A DNA stretch of 64,000 nt from Niveispirillum fermenti (lineage in GTDB: Bacteria; Pseudomonadota; Alphaproteobacteria; Azospirillales; Azospirillaceae). Shown here piece by piece: positions 44,918 through 53,957 of this stretch. The position numbers and the translations under genes were made by a program. How positions within the stretch are numbered: the stretch's first letter is position 1; each line of letters begins with the position of its first letter. The notes below the pieces were generated by a model, which saw only the letters and a program-made list of their open reading frames with translations, did not search any database and had not been told where the DNA came from. The DNA lies in the NCBI RefSeq assembly GCF_048066175.1, contig NZ_JBLTXA010000001.1, forward strand, positions 248,001 through 312,000, read 5' to 3'.

Positions 44918-45391
44918 TCAGCCTTCCATGACGATCATGGCCGTATATGTGGCCTCGGCATGCAGATTTCCATCCACCCAGGCTTCGCCGCGGAACTTCC
45001 AGACATTGCGGCGATTCTGCACCTTCTGGACCTTGATGTGAATCTGGTCGCCGGGGCCGATGGGCCGGCGAAACTTCGCCTCCTCGATCCCCATGAAATA
45101 CACCAGACGGCCTTCTGCCTCCTGTCCCAGGGTCTGCATGACCAGGATGGCCGAGGTCTGGGCCATGGCTTCCACGATCATGACGCCGGGAAACACCGGC
45201 TTCTGCGGGAAATGACCGGTGAATTGCGGCTCGTTCATCGTCACGTTCTTGATGCCGGTGCAGCTTTCACCGGGGACGATATCCTTCACCCTGTCGACCA
45301 GCAGCAACGGATAGCGATGCGGGATCAATTCCATGATCCGCATGATATCAAGTTCCTTCACTTCGGCCTTACTCGTTTCCGTCGTGCTCAT
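44918..45391 (-). CDS. fabZ: 3-hydroxyacyl-ACP dehydratase FabZ
   Basis: FabZ dehydrates 3-hydroxyacyl-ACP and so competes with LpxA and LpxD for the same substrate, which explains its place among them. The 157-residue hot-dog protein has LIPHRYPLLLVDRV and the catalytic His60 and Glu74 in GHFPQKPVFPGVMIVEAMAQ. The ATG at 45391 lies inside lpxD, overlapping its 3' end by 23 bp, so the two are translationally coupled. Confidence 0.96.
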   Translation of the reverse strand: MSTTETSKAEVKELDIMRIMELIPHRYPLLLVDRVKDIVPGESCTGIKNVTMNEPQFTGHFPQKPVFPGVMIVEAMAQTSAILVMQTLGQEAEGRLVYFMGIEEAKFRRPIGPGDQIHIKVQKVQNRRNVWKFRGEAWVDGNLHAEATYTAMIVMEG

Positions 45392-46418
45392 CGCCCCGTC
45401 CACTTCTACCCCTCGCCAGTCGCGCCATCATCGCCACCTGCCGAAAATACTGCCGCTTGGGCTGTGCCGGCGTACCGAGCACCTCCGTCATGGGCGGCAC
45501 ATCCCGCATGACGCCGCTCTGCGCTGCGATCCGGGCACCGGCCCCGATGGTCAGATGGCCGGCAACCCCCGCCTGCGCCGCCAGAACGGCGTGATGGTCG
45601 AATCTGGTGCTTCCCGAAATACCCGACTGGGCCACGATGACGCACCCAGTCCCGAGCGTGACGTTGTGCCCGATCTGGACCAGATTATCAATCATGCAGC
45701 CCCGCCCGATCACGGTATCGGGCCCGGCACCCCGGTCGATTGTCACATTCGCCCCGACCTCCACATCATCATCGATGATGACGCGGCCAAGCTGGGGCAC
45801 GCGCACATGGCCCGCAACATCCATGGCGAAACCGAACCCGTCCTGACCGATACGGGCACCGGGATAGATGACGACGCGGTCACCCACCAGGCAATGCGAC
45901 AGCGACGCACAGGCCCCGATGACACTATCCGCCCCGACCCGCACATTGCGACCGATAACGGCATTGGCGGCAATGCGGCTGCGCGGCCCGATCTCCGCAC
46001 CTGCCTCCACAACGGCGCCGGCCGCCACCTCCACCCCCTCGCCCAGCCGGGCGGTGGGGTCGATATGGGCGGCGGGCGACACGGCCCCTGAGGCGACGGG
46101 CAACGGATAGAAGGCCTGCGCGCACAGCGCGTAGGCGCGATAGGGCTTCGGCGACAGCAGCAGGGCCATACCGGCCGGCGCCCGATCGGCCAGCGACGGA
46201 TGCACCACACAGGCGCCGGCCTTGCTGGCCCGGAAGGCCTCCACGTACTTTCGATTGTCCAGGAAGCCCAACTGCCCCGGCCCTGCCTGATCCAGCGGCG
46301 CCACATCGGACAATAGCAGGTCCGGATCGGCTCCCGACGCCACCTCGGCTCCCGACCGGGAAGCCAGTTCGGCCAGGGTGAAGGGGCCGGCACGGTCGAA
46401 GAAGCGGGGATCGGCCAT
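45369..46418 (-). CDS. lpxD: UDP-3-O-acylglucosamine N-acyltransferase
   Basis: LpxD adds the second 3-hydroxyacyl chain in lipid A synthesis. The 349-residue protein has an N-terminal uridine-binding domain (LGFLDNRKYVEAFRASKAGACVV) and a beta-helix of hexapeptide repeats. Catalytic His lies in MIDNLVQIGHNVTLGTGC, followed by IVAQSGISGSTRF and a short C-terminal helix. The ATG at 46418 follows AAGGA at ideal spacing. It lies between skp and fabZ and overlaps fabZ. Confidence 0.96.
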   Translation of the reverse strand: MADPRFFDRAGPFTLAELASRSGAEVASGADPDLLLSDVAPLDQAGPGQLGFLDNRKYVEAFRASKAGACVVHPSLADRAPAGMALLLSPKPYRAYALCAQAFYPLPVASGAVSPAAHIDPTARLGEGVEVAAGAVVEAGAEIGPRSRIAANAVIGRNVRVGADSVIGACASLSHCLVGDRVVIYPGARIGQDGFGFAMDVAGHVRVPQLGRVIIDDDVEVGANVTIDRGAGPDTVIGRGCMIDNLVQIGHNVTLGTGCVIVAQSGISGSTRFDHHAVLAAQAGVAGHLTIGAGARIAAQSGVMRDVPPMTEVLGTPAQPKRQYFRQVAMMARLARGRSGRGDEHDGNE

Positions 46419-46493
46419 GGGGAAATCCTTCATATTGGAATACTGGCACCGCGAACAGCGCCCGGATGGCAACCCTGCCCGCAGCGGCGCCGG

Positions 46494-47120
46494 TTACGGT
46501 GCCGGCAGCGTGACCGTCACCTGGGGCAGGCGGTTGTTCAGCCTGTCCAGCACCTCATCCGTCAGGTCGGTGGCCTTGCCTGACTGATAGACGATGAACT
46601 GACGGGAAATGACCAATGTCGCCCCCGACTCTCCGGCCACCTCGGCGATCACCTGATCCAGCGTGTTGATCACATTGTTGCGGGCCTGGTTGAAGGCGAT
46701 GTCCAGCCGCCGGGTGCGTTCCTGCAGGGCGCGGCCGGTGGCCGAGACCTGGGTTTCGAACTCCGTGCGCTTGCGGTCGAACTCCTCCACCGACACGGTC
46801 TGTCGCAGGCGGGCAAGTTCCTGTTCCGCCTGTCGCAAATCCTCCTGCTGCCGGCCAACATCACGCTGAAGCAGATCCTTCTGCACATCCAACTGCTGCT
46901 GGATGTTCTGCATGGCCGTGGCCTGCTGAAGGATGGACGGAATGTCCACCACGGCCACCTGGGCATAGGGCAGTCCACGGCGGGCCGGTGCGGGGCTGGT
47001 GGCAGATACCGCCTGCTGCGGTTCCGCCGCCACCTGCGCCATGGCCGGAGCCGGAAAGACGGACAGCCCGGCCACAAGGGCCAGGCTGCCAGGCAAGGGG
47101 GACAGGCGGCGGCGCTTCAA
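46494..47120 (-). CDS. skp: Periplasmic chaperone Skp/OmpH
   Basis: Skp holds unfolded outer-membrane proteins in the periplasm and hands them to BamA. The 208-residue protein has a signal peptide (KRRRLSPLPGSLALVAGLSVFPAPAMA, cleaved near residue 28) and a variable linker. Next come VAVVDIPSILQQATAMQ, a long coiled coil (QDLLQRDVGRQQEDLRQAEQE-like heptads) and LVISRQFIVYQSGKATDLT, which closes the body of the trimer. No ATG lies before the signal peptide; the TTG at 47120 is the only sensible start, 13 bases after the bamA stop. Confidence 0.9.
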   Translation of the reverse strand: MKRRRLSPLPGSLALVAGLSVFPAPAMAQVAAEPQQAVSATSPAPARRGLPYAQVAVVDIPSILQQATAMQNIQQQLDVQKDLLQRDVGRQQEDLRQAEQELARLRQTVSVEEFDRKRTEFETQVSATGRALQERTRRLDIAFNQARNNVINTLDQVIAEVAGESGATLVISRQFIVYQSGKATDLTDEVLDRLNNRLPQVTVTLPAP

Positions 47121-47133
47121 GGCCCCGCCCCCG

Positions 47134-49467
47134 TCAGAACCGGGTGCCGAAGCTGAACTTCAGCGTCTCGGTCTGGTCATAAGGCTCCTTGGCGATCGGG
47201 TAGGCCAGATCCAGGCGGATCGGACCGAACGGCGACTTCCAGGACACGCCCACGCCGGCGGACATGCGGATCTTGGCGCTGTCATAGAACACGTCGCCTT
47301 CGCCCGGCTTCTCCTTGGCCGCCGTCAGGGTGCCGGCATCGTAGAAGGCATGAGCCTTCACGCCCAACTCGTCCGGCAGGCCCAGCTTGGTGGTCAGTTC
47401 CAGGCTCGCACGGCTGAAGATCGTGCCGCCGAGCGCATCGCTGTAGCGCGTATCGTTGATGTTGGGCACGTTGCGGGGGCCGATACCGCCGATCTCGAAG
47501 CCGCGCAGCGTGTCGCCGCCGATGAAGAAGCGGTCGTTGATGCGCAGGTCCTTGCCCATGCCCCAGATATAGCCGGCCTCCGTCGTCAGACCCAGAACCA
47601 CCTCCTCGAACGGCTCCCAATACTGGCCGCCCGTGATGCGGTTGCGCAGATAGCGGGTATCACCGCCGACACCGGCGAATTCGACCGACCACAGGAAGTA
47701 ATAGCCCGATGTCGGCTCGATGCGGCTGTCGCGGTCGTCATACAGCAACTGGCTTTCCACCGACGACGTGATGGTCGAGCCCATCTGGTCCTGCAGGAAA
47801 CGGGAGGACCCGAAATAAATATTGTCGATCTTGTTGTGAACCAGCGAGTAGCTGATACGCTGACGCAGCTTTTCCGACAGCGGGAAACCGGCGCGCAGCA
47901 CCATGCCGGTGCTTTCCAGATCATAGGAGATGGTATCGCGGTTATCGCGCACCACGCGGAACAGATCGACACCGGCCGCCAGGTCGCGGTCCAGGAAGTA
48001 CGGCTCCGTGTAGCCCAGATCGACCTCGAAGCTGCGCGAGGACAGCAGGGTCGACAGGCGCAGGTCCTGGCCCGTCCCCATCAGGTTGCGCTGACGGATG
48101 GAGAAGTCCAGCAGCGCGCCGTCGGTGGAGGAATAGCCGGCACCCAACTGGATTTCACCTGTGGGCTGCTCCTCCACCTCCAGCGTGATGACGGACTGAT
48201 CGCGGCTGCTGCCCTCGGCCGTCTTGATCTCGACGCCCGATTGCAGGAAATAGCCCAGATCCTTCACGCGCTGTTCGGAGCGCCGCACCTTGGAGATGCT
48301 GAACGGATCGCCTTCCACCAGCAGCATCTCACGGCGGATCACCTTGTCCAGCGTGGAGTAATTGCCGATGATGTCGATGCGCTCCACGAAGACGCGCGGA
48401 CTTTCCTTCAACTCGAACACCAGATCGATGGTCTGGTCTTCCTGGTTGCGCTGCAACAGCGGGTCGATCTCGACGAACGCATATTGCAGGTCGCCCAGAC
48501 GGTTGGTCAGCGCCGTGATGCTCTCTTCGATCTTGTCGCCATTGTACCATTCCCCGGCATAGGCGGTCAGCGCGCTGTAAAGCGGCTCGACATCCACGTC
48601 GGGAATGTCGGAAACGATCTCGATCTTGCCGAAGCGGTAGCGCTTGCCTTCATCCACCGTGATGGTGATGAAGAAATCCTCCCGATCGGGGGTCAGTTCC
48701 GCGACGGCCGTCAGAACCTTGAAATCGGCATAGCCGTTGCGCAGGTAATGCCGGCGGATCTGCTCCTGGTCATAGCGCAGGCGCTCGGGATCGTAATTGT
48801 CGTTCGAGGACAGGAACCGCCACCAGCGCGACTCCTTCGTGATCATGATGTCGCGCAGGTCGCTGTCGTCGAACACGTTGTTATTGACGAAATTGATCGC
48901 CTGCACGCCCGTCATCTGGCCTTCTTCGATCTCGAAGATCAGGTCGACGCGGTTCTGCTCAAGCTGGACGATCTTCGGCTCGATGCGCGCAGCGAAGCGG
49001 CCCTTGCGGCGGTAAAGCTCCTGGATGCGCTCCATATCGTTCTGCACGCGGGTCCGCGTGTAGACGGTACGGGGGCGAAGCTGCACCTCCGGGGCGATAT
49101 CCTCCGTCTTGATACGGCGGTTCCCCTCGAACGCGATGCGGTTGATGATGGGGTTTTCCACCACCGCGATCAGCATCACGCCACCGTCGCGCCGGATCGA
49201 CACGTCGGCGAACAGGCCGGTCGCAAACAGCGACTTCAGCGACTGATCGATCTTGTCCGGATCGAAATTGTCGCCCACCTGCACGGTGAGATAGGAACGG
49301 ACCGTCGTCGGCTCGATACGCTGCGAGCCTTCGACACGGATTTCGCGAATGATGCCGCCATCAAACGCCTCCTGGGCCATGGCGCCGGTTGACAGCGCGA
49401 TGGTGGATGTAGCGGTGGTGCCGCCCAGCAGCAGGCACAGCGCCGCGAACCTGGAAACCGAGACCAA
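47134..49467 (-). CDS. bamA: Outer membrane protein assembly factor BamA
   Basis: BamA inserts beta-barrel proteins into the outer membrane. The 777-residue protein has a signal peptide cleaved after GAMA near residue 31. Five POTRA domains follow (from FDGGIIREIRVEGSQRIEPTTV to about residue 430), then a C-terminal barrel with the lid-loop motif in MGKDLRINDRFFIGGDTLRGFEIGGIGPR. The last residue is Phe, as in most barrel proteins (KFSFGTRF). The start is a TTG at 49467 with GGGGGAA upstream, since the first downstream ATG falls after the signal peptide. Its neighbours rseP and skp fit an envelope-assembly operon. Confidence 0.96.
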   Translation of the reverse strand: MVSVSRFAALCLLLGGTTATSTIALSTGAMAQEAFDGGIIREIRVEGSQRIEPTTVRSYLTVQVGDNFDPDKIDQSLKSLFATGLFADVSIRRDGGVMLIAVVENPIINRIAFEGNRRIKTEDIAPEVQLRPRTVYTRTRVQNDMERIQELYRRKGRFAARIEPKIVQLEQNRVDLIFEIEEGQMTGVQAINFVNNNVFDDSDLRDIMITKESRWWRFLSSNDNYDPERLRYDQEQIRRHYLRNGYADFKVLTAVAELTPDREDFFITITVDEGKRYRFGKIEIVSDIPDVDVEPLYSALTAYAGEWYNGDKIEESITALTNRLGDLQYAFVEIDPLLQRNQEDQTIDLVFELKESPRVFVERIDIIGNYSTLDKVIRREMLLVEGDPFSISKVRRSEQRVKDLGYFLQSGVEIKTAEGSSRDQSVITLEVEEQPTGEIQLGAGYSSTDGALLDFSIRQRNLMGTGQDLRLSTLLSSRSFEVDLGYTEPYFLDRDLAAGVDLFRVVRDNRDTISYDLESTGMVLRAGFPLSEKLRQRISYSLVHNKIDNIYFGSSRFLQDQMGSTITSSVESQLLYDDRDSRIEPTSGYYFLWSVEFAGVGGDTRYLRNRITGGQYWEPFEEVVLGLTTEAGYIWGMGKDLRINDRFFIGGDTLRGFEIGGIGPRNVPNINDTRYSDALGGTIFSRASLELTTKLGLPDELGVKAHAFYDAGTLTAAKEKPGEGDVFYDSAKIRMSAGVGVSWKSPFGPIRLDLAYPIAKEPYDQTETLKFSFGTRF

Positions 49468-49484
49468 CTGTTCCCCCGAAAAGG

Positions 49485-50639
49485 CTATGACAGGACACCC
49501 TTGAAGAAGTCGACGACACGTAGCTGCACAAGGTCATTCCACGTGGCGAAAACCATCAAGGTCAATACCAAAGCCAGACCGACCCGGAAACCATATTCCT
49601 GGGCCCTCTCGCCAAGCGGCCGTCCGCGAACGGCCTCCACTGCGTAATACAGCAAATGTCCCCCGTCCAGCATCGGAATAGGGAACAGGTTGATCAGGCC
49701 GAGATTGATGGAAAGCACGGCCACGAACCAGATCATGGTCACGAAGCCCGTCTGGGCGACCTGACCCGACATCTGGGCGATGCGGATGGGCCCGCCCAGC
49801 TCGTTCGTGCTGCGTACACCCATCACCATCTGCCAGACGGCGTCCAGGGTGCCTTCCGTCAACCGGACCGTCTCCTTGCAGGCTTCCCACAGGGCCGTCA
49901 GCGGCGTCTGGCGGCGATATTCATCATTTCCACGCAGCACACCCAGCCGGCCTATCGTGTGGATATTGCCGAACCGGTCCTCCATCTGCTCCGCCCGCGG
50001 GGTCACGGTCAGTTCCAGCCGGTCCGAACGGTCCGGATTGGCGGGATCCGGCCGGTCCACCACCATCTGCACGGTGTGCCCCGGATTCATGACGATGACG
50101 CCCAGCACATCCTCGAACCGCGGCGTGCTGCGGCCGTCCATGGAGACGATACGGTCGCCCGGCTTCATCCCGGCATCCGCCGCCGCCCCTTCGGGAAGCA
50201 CTTCCCGGATAATGGGCGGGGTATAGGGCTGGCCATAGATCATGAACATGAAGGCCAGCGCCAGGATGGCGAACAGGAAATTGGCGGCCGGCCCGGCCGC
50301 CACGATGGCCATGCGCTGGCCGACCCGCTTGTGGTGAAAGGATACGGCGCGTTCCGACGCCTCTATCTGCGCCACCTGGGCGGAAGGCGTGCTGGCGGCA
50401 CCGGCGTCGCCGAACATCTTCACATAGCCGCCCAGCGGGATCAGGCTGAACTTCCAGCGCGTGCCACTACTGTCGGTGCGGCCGAAAACCTCCGGCCCGA
50501 ACCCGATGGAAAAGACCTCGACCCGGACGCCGTTGCGGCGGGCCACCAGGAAATGTCCCATCTCGTGCACGAAGACCAGCACGGTCAGCACGACGAGGAA
50601 CATGACCCCGTAATTCCAGACGAAGCCCAAGACTTCCAT
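49485..50639 (-). CDS. rseP: Site-2 zinc metalloprotease RseP
   Basis: RseP cleaves membrane-embedded anti-sigma factors and leftover signal peptides within the lipid bilayer. The 384-residue protein has the zinc motif HEMGH (His25, Glu26, His29) in its first membrane segment. GYVKMFGD follows, then a PDZ domain at about 115-260 (VLPEGAAADAGMKPGDRIVSMDGR) and the NLFPIPMLDGGHLL motif near the C-terminal membrane segments. The ATG at 50639 follows GGAGG. It lies between dxr and bamA. Confidence 0.95.
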   Translation of the reverse strand: MEVLGFVWNYGVMFLVVLTVLVFVHEMGHFLVARRNGVRVEVFSIGFGPEVFGRTDSSGTRWKFSLIPLGGYVKMFGDAGAASTPSAQVAQIEASERAVSFHHKRVGQRMAIVAAGPAANFLFAILALAFMFMIYGQPYTPPIIREVLPEGAAADAGMKPGDRIVSMDGRSTPRFEDVLGVIVMNPGHTVQMVVDRPDPANPDRSDRLELTVTPRAEQMEDRFGNIHTIGRLGVLRGNDEYRRQTPLTALWEACKETVRLTEGTLDAVWQMVMGVRSTNELGGPIRIAQMSGQVAQTGFVTMIWFVAVLSINLGLINLFPIPMLDGGHLLYYAVEAVRGRPLGERAQEYGFRVGLALVLTLMVFATWNDLVQLRVVDFFKGVLS

Positions 50640-50679
50640 CAAAGCGCCTCCAGGGGCACCGGCACCCAAATCCACCGGC

Positions 50680-51861
50680 TCAATTTGCGCGACCTAAAAC
50701 CGCAATTTCGGCAAAGGCGTGGCAACGTGCCTCCGCATCCGCCGCTTCCACCGCCGCCAGAGACCCCGGCGGGGTATGCGGCAGGACGGACAGGCACTTT
50801 TCCACCACCCGCGGGATGTCCAGAAAGCGAAGCTCTCCGGCCAGGAAGGCGGCCACGGCCACCTCGTTCGCGGCATTCAGGATTGTAGGGGCCGCCCCCC
50901 CGCTTTGCAAGGCGCGTCGGGCCAGTCCCAGGGCCGGGAATCGGGCCATGTCGGGCGACTCGAAGGTCAGCGTGGCCGCCCGTGCCAGATCCAGCCTGTC
51001 CCCCGGCGTGGCGATACGGTCCGGCCAGGCCAGCGCCACGGCGATGGGCGTGCGCATGTCGGGCGTGCCCAGTTGGGCCAGCACCGAACCATCGACATAT
51101 TCGACCAGGGAATGGATCACCGATTGCGGATGGACCAGCACATCGATCCGGTCCTCCGGCATCGCGAAGAGATGGTGGGCCTCGATCAATTCCAGCCCCT
51201 TGTTCATCATGCTGGCACTGTCGACGCTGATCTTGGCACCCATGGACCAGTTGGGATGCGCACAGGCTTGCGCCGGCGTCACGTCCCGCATCGCCTCTCG
51301 CGTCCAGGTACGGAAGGGTCCGCCCGAAGCGGTCAGCACCAGCCGGGAAATCCGGTCGCGCCGCGCCTCGTCGAACACCTGAAATATGGCACTATGCTCG
51401 CTGTCGACCGGCAACAGCGTGGCGCCATGGCGCCGGACGGACTGCATCACAAGGTCGCCGGCACAGACCAGCACTTCCTTGTTGGCAAGCGCGATGGTCG
51501 CCCCGCGCTCCACCGCCGCCAGGGTCGGGGCCAGGCCGGCCGCGCCGACGATGGCCGCCATCACCCAATCGGCCGCGGGACGGCTGGCAGCCTCCACCAC
51601 GGCCGCGGCACCGGCCGCCACCTCGATCCCCGTCCCGGCCAGGGCGTCCTTCAGGTCGGCATAACAGGCATCGTCGGCCGCTACAGCCAGAGCCGGGCGC
51701 AGCAGGCGGGCCTGCTCGGCCAGCCGGGCCACATTGCGGCCGGCGACCAGCGCCTCCACCTGGAAACGGTCGGGATATGCTGCCAGCAATTCGACCGTGT
51801 TGGTTCCCACCGACCCGGTGCTGCCCAGCACGGTCACGCGGCGGGTTTCCTGCGGCGTCAC
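50680..51861 (-). CDS. dxr: 1-deoxy-D-xylulose 5-phosphate reductoisomerase
   Basis: Dxr makes methylerythritol phosphate for isoprenoids, feeding the undecaprenyl synthase encoded upstream. The 393-residue protein has the NADPH loop VLGSTGSVGTNTVELLA, LVPVDSEHSAIFQ-like metal and substrate motifs (PVDSEHSAIFQ), LTASGGPFRTW and SVDSASMMNKGLELIEAHHLF. The start is the GTG at 51861, overlapping the cdsA stop by three bases. A TTG directly upstream is a less likely alternative. Length is standard. Confidence 0.95.
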   Translation of the reverse strand: MTPQETRRVTVLGSTGSVGTNTVELLAAYPDRFQVEALVAGRNVARLAEQARLLRPALAVAADDACYADLKDALAGTGIEVAAGAAAVVEAASRPAADWVMAAIVGAAGLAPTLAAVERGATIALANKEVLVCAGDLVMQSVRRHGATLLPVDSEHSAIFQVFDEARRDRISRLVLTASGGPFRTWTREAMRDVTPAQACAHPNWSMGAKISVDSASMMNKGLELIEAHHLFAMPEDRIDVLVHPQSVIHSLVEYVDGSVLAQLGTPDMRTPIAVALAWPDRIATPGDRLDLARAATLTFESPDMARFPALGLARRALQSGGAAPTILNAANEVAVAAFLAGELRFLDIPRVVEKCLSVLPHTPPGSLAAVEAADAEARCHAFAEIAVLGRAN

Positions 51862-52607
51862 CAAAATCGCACCCACTCCCCGGCCACCAGCTCGAACAAG
51901 GCATAAAGCGGGGCTGCGAACAGCAGCCCGTCGATACGGTCCAGGATGCCGCCATGGCCGGGGATCAGGTTGGAACTGTCCTTCACGCCCACGCGGCGCT
52001 TCATGAAACTCTCGAAAAGGTCGCCGGCCTGCCCCGCCACGGCCAGCACCGCGCCGATGCCGGCATAGGCGGCGATCGCCAAGGCGTTCACATGGTGCGG
52101 CACATCCGTGGCGGCCGGCGGCACCAGCCAGCCGGGCAGCCAGTCCCCGCTCTGCGCGGCACCGAACAATGCGCCCAGGCCGGCAGCGGCAGCCATGCCG
52201 CCGATCAGACCGGCCCATGTCTTCTTGGGGCTGATGCGCGGCGCCAGCTTGGGCCCGCCGATGGACCGGCCGGCGGCATAGGCACCGATATCGGTGGCCC
52301 AGATGGCCAGCACCAGGAAAAGGAACAAGGCCAGCCCATAGGGGCCGCTTTCCAGCCGCAGCCAGTACATCGAAACGAACGGCACGATGACATAGACGGG
52401 AGCGAAGAGGATCAGGCCGGGCGTGCGGCCGGCCGCGGGGGCGACAAGCCGGACCGTTTCCCACGCCGACAGGCCGGCGAGCGCCAGCAGCAGCAGCTGG
52501 AACGGCACCCCGCCCCACCAGACGGCGGCCAGCACCGGGGGTGCCAGCACCAGGGCGGAGATGACGCGCAGCGTCAGGTTCGACCGTGGCGGGCGGGGGG
52601 GCGGCAT
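51858..52607 (-). CDS. cdsA: Phosphatidate cytidylyltransferase
   Basis: CdsA converts phosphatidic acid and CTP to CDP-diacylglycerol, precursor of all phospholipids. The 249-residue protein has about seven or eight membrane segments and the signature KRRVGVKDSSNLIPGHGGILDRIDGLLFAAP near the C-terminus. IWATDIGAYAAGRSIGGPKLAPRISPKKTWAGLIGG lies mid-protein. ATG at 52607 or GTG at 52616 could start it; neither has a strong ribosome-binding site. It follows uppS by about 13 bases and overlaps dxr. Confidence 0.94.
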   Translation of the reverse strand: MPPPRPPRSNLTLRVISALVLAPPVLAAVWWGGVPFQLLLLALAGLSAWETVRLVAPAAGRTPGLILFAPVYVIVPFVSMYWLRLESGPYGLALFLFLVLAIWATDIGAYAAGRSIGGPKLAPRISPKKTWAGLIGGMAAAAGLGALFGAAQSGDWLPGWLVPPAATDVPHHVNALAIAAYAGIGAVLAVAGQAGDLFESFMKRRVGVKDSSNLIPGHGGILDRIDGLLFAAPLYALFELVAGEWVRFW

Positions 52608-52620
52608 ATCGGTCACGGGA

Positions 52621-53361
52621 TCATCGACTTCCGACCGTGGCGCCGAAACGCCGGTCACGCCGGTGATATTCCTGGATAGACGCCTCCAGGTCGCGCTTGG
52701 TGAAATCGGGCCAAAGCGTATCCACGAACACGAGTTCGGCATAGGCCAGTTGCCAGAGCAGGAAATTGCTGATGCGCTTTTCCCCGCTGGTGCGGATCAT
52801 CAGGTCCGGGTCGGGAATGTCGGGAGCGGTCGAAAGCTGGCCGGCGAAACTGTCGGCCGTGATGTCGCCCGGGGTCAGTTCCCCCCGCTCCACGGCCTGC
52901 GCCAGCCGGCGGGCGGCATCGACCAGTTCCTGGCGCCCGCCATAGGACAGGGCCAGGACCAGCGTCATGTCGGTATTCCCGGCCGTCACCGCCTCGGAAT
53001 GGTCGATCAGCGCCTGGATGTCGGCGGAAAGACGGGCGCGCTCCCCGATGACACGCAGACGGATGCCGTTCTTGTGCAGCTTGGCGATCTCCCCCCGCAG
53101 ATAGAAGCGCAGAAGCTGCATCAGGGTCGAGACCTCGTCGTCCGGACGACTCCAGTTCTCCGTGGAGAAACTGTAGAGCGTCAGGTAGCGCACGCCCATC
53201 TCGCGCGCGCCTTCGATCACCTGACGGACGGCGTCCACGCCCTTCTTGTGGCCGGCCGTCCGTGGCAGGCCGCGTGCCGTCGCCCAGCGTCCATTGCCAT
53301 CCATGATGATGGCGATGTGCGTGGGCGGCGGGGTATAGGCGGGTGTTTCGGGGCCCGGCAT
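52621..53361 (-). CDS. uppS: Undecaprenyl diphosphate synthase
   Basis: UppS extends farnesyl diphosphate with eight cis-isoprene units to the carrier lipid for cell-wall sugars. The 246-residue enzyme has IAIIMDGNGRWATARGLPRTAGHKKG with the catalytic Asp, YLTLYSFSTENWSRP, and the conserved RTSGEKRISNFLLWQLAYAELVF. The ATG at 53361 follows AAGGA. It lies 34 bp after frr and 13 bp before cdsA. Confidence 0.96.
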   Translation of the reverse strand: MPGPETPAYTPPPTHIAIIMDGNGRWATARGLPRTAGHKKGVDAVRQVIEGAREMGVRYLTLYSFSTENWSRPDDEVSTLMQLLRFYLRGEIAKLHKNGIRLRVIGERARLSADIQALIDHSEAVTAGNTDMTLVLALSYGGRQELVDAARRLAQAVERGELTPGDITADSFAGQLSTAPDIPDPDLMIRTSGEKRISNFLLWQLAYAELVFVDTLWPDFTKRDLEASIQEYHRRDRRFGATVGSR

Positions 53362-53395
53362 GGCTGGCAGGTCCTTAATCCTTCGTCGGGACGGA

Positions 53396-53956
53396 TCAGA
53401 CCTGCAGGATTTCCTTTTCCTTCGTGGCCAGCGCCTCATCAACCTTCTTGATATGGGCGTCGGTCACGGCCTGGACCTTGTCGGACCATGTCTTCTGCTC
53501 ATCCTCGGAAAGCTCGCCATCCTTCTGCAGCTTCTTCAGGACGTCCATGCCATCGCGGCGCACATTGCGCACGGCGACACGGGTCTGTTCCGCATATTTG
53601 GCGGCGACCTTGGACAGTTCCTTGCGGCGCTCCGAATTCAACTCTGGAATCGGCACGCGGATGGTCGACCCCTCCGTCTGCGGGTTGAGGCCCAGCCCGC
53701 TGTCCCGGATCGCCTTTTCCACGGCCTTCACCGTGGAACGGTCGAAAACCTGCACGTTGATGAGGCGGGGCTCCGGCACGGAGATATTGGCCACCTGATT
53801 CAGCGGCACGGTCGTCCCATAGGCCTCGACGGTCACCGGCTCCAGCAGGTTGGCGGAAGCGCGGCCCGTGCGCAGACCCGCGAATTCCTTGCGGAGCGTT
53901 TCCAATGCGCCGGCCATGCGACGCTCGATATCCTTGATCAGATCGGGAGCGGCCAC
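53396..53956 (-). CDS. frr: Ribosome recycling factor
   Basis: RRF splits post-termination ribosomes together with EF-G. The 186-residue protein matches the family along its length (KDIERRMAGALETLRKEFAGLRTGRASANLLEPVTVEAYG, then TVKAVEKAIRDSGLGLNPQ and RVAVRNVRRDGMDVLKK). The start is a GTG at 53956 with GAGG upstream, one base after the pyrH stop, so the genes are coupled. Confidence 0.96.
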   Translation of the reverse strand: MAAPDLIKDIERRMAGALETLRKEFAGLRTGRASANLLEPVTVEAYGTTVPLNQVANISVPEPRLINVQVFDRSTVKAVEKAIRDSGLGLNPQTEGSTIRVPIPELNSERRKELSKVAAKYAEQTRVAVRNVRRDGMDVLKKLQKDGELSEDEQKTWSDKVQAVTDAHIKKVDEALATKEKEILQV

Positions 53957-53957
53957 C

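Noticed and set aside
46999..49392. Long open frame (about 800 codons) antisense to bamA
   Set aside because: BamA is unmistakable on the minus strand; the antisense translation has no recognisable domain or ribosome-binding site.
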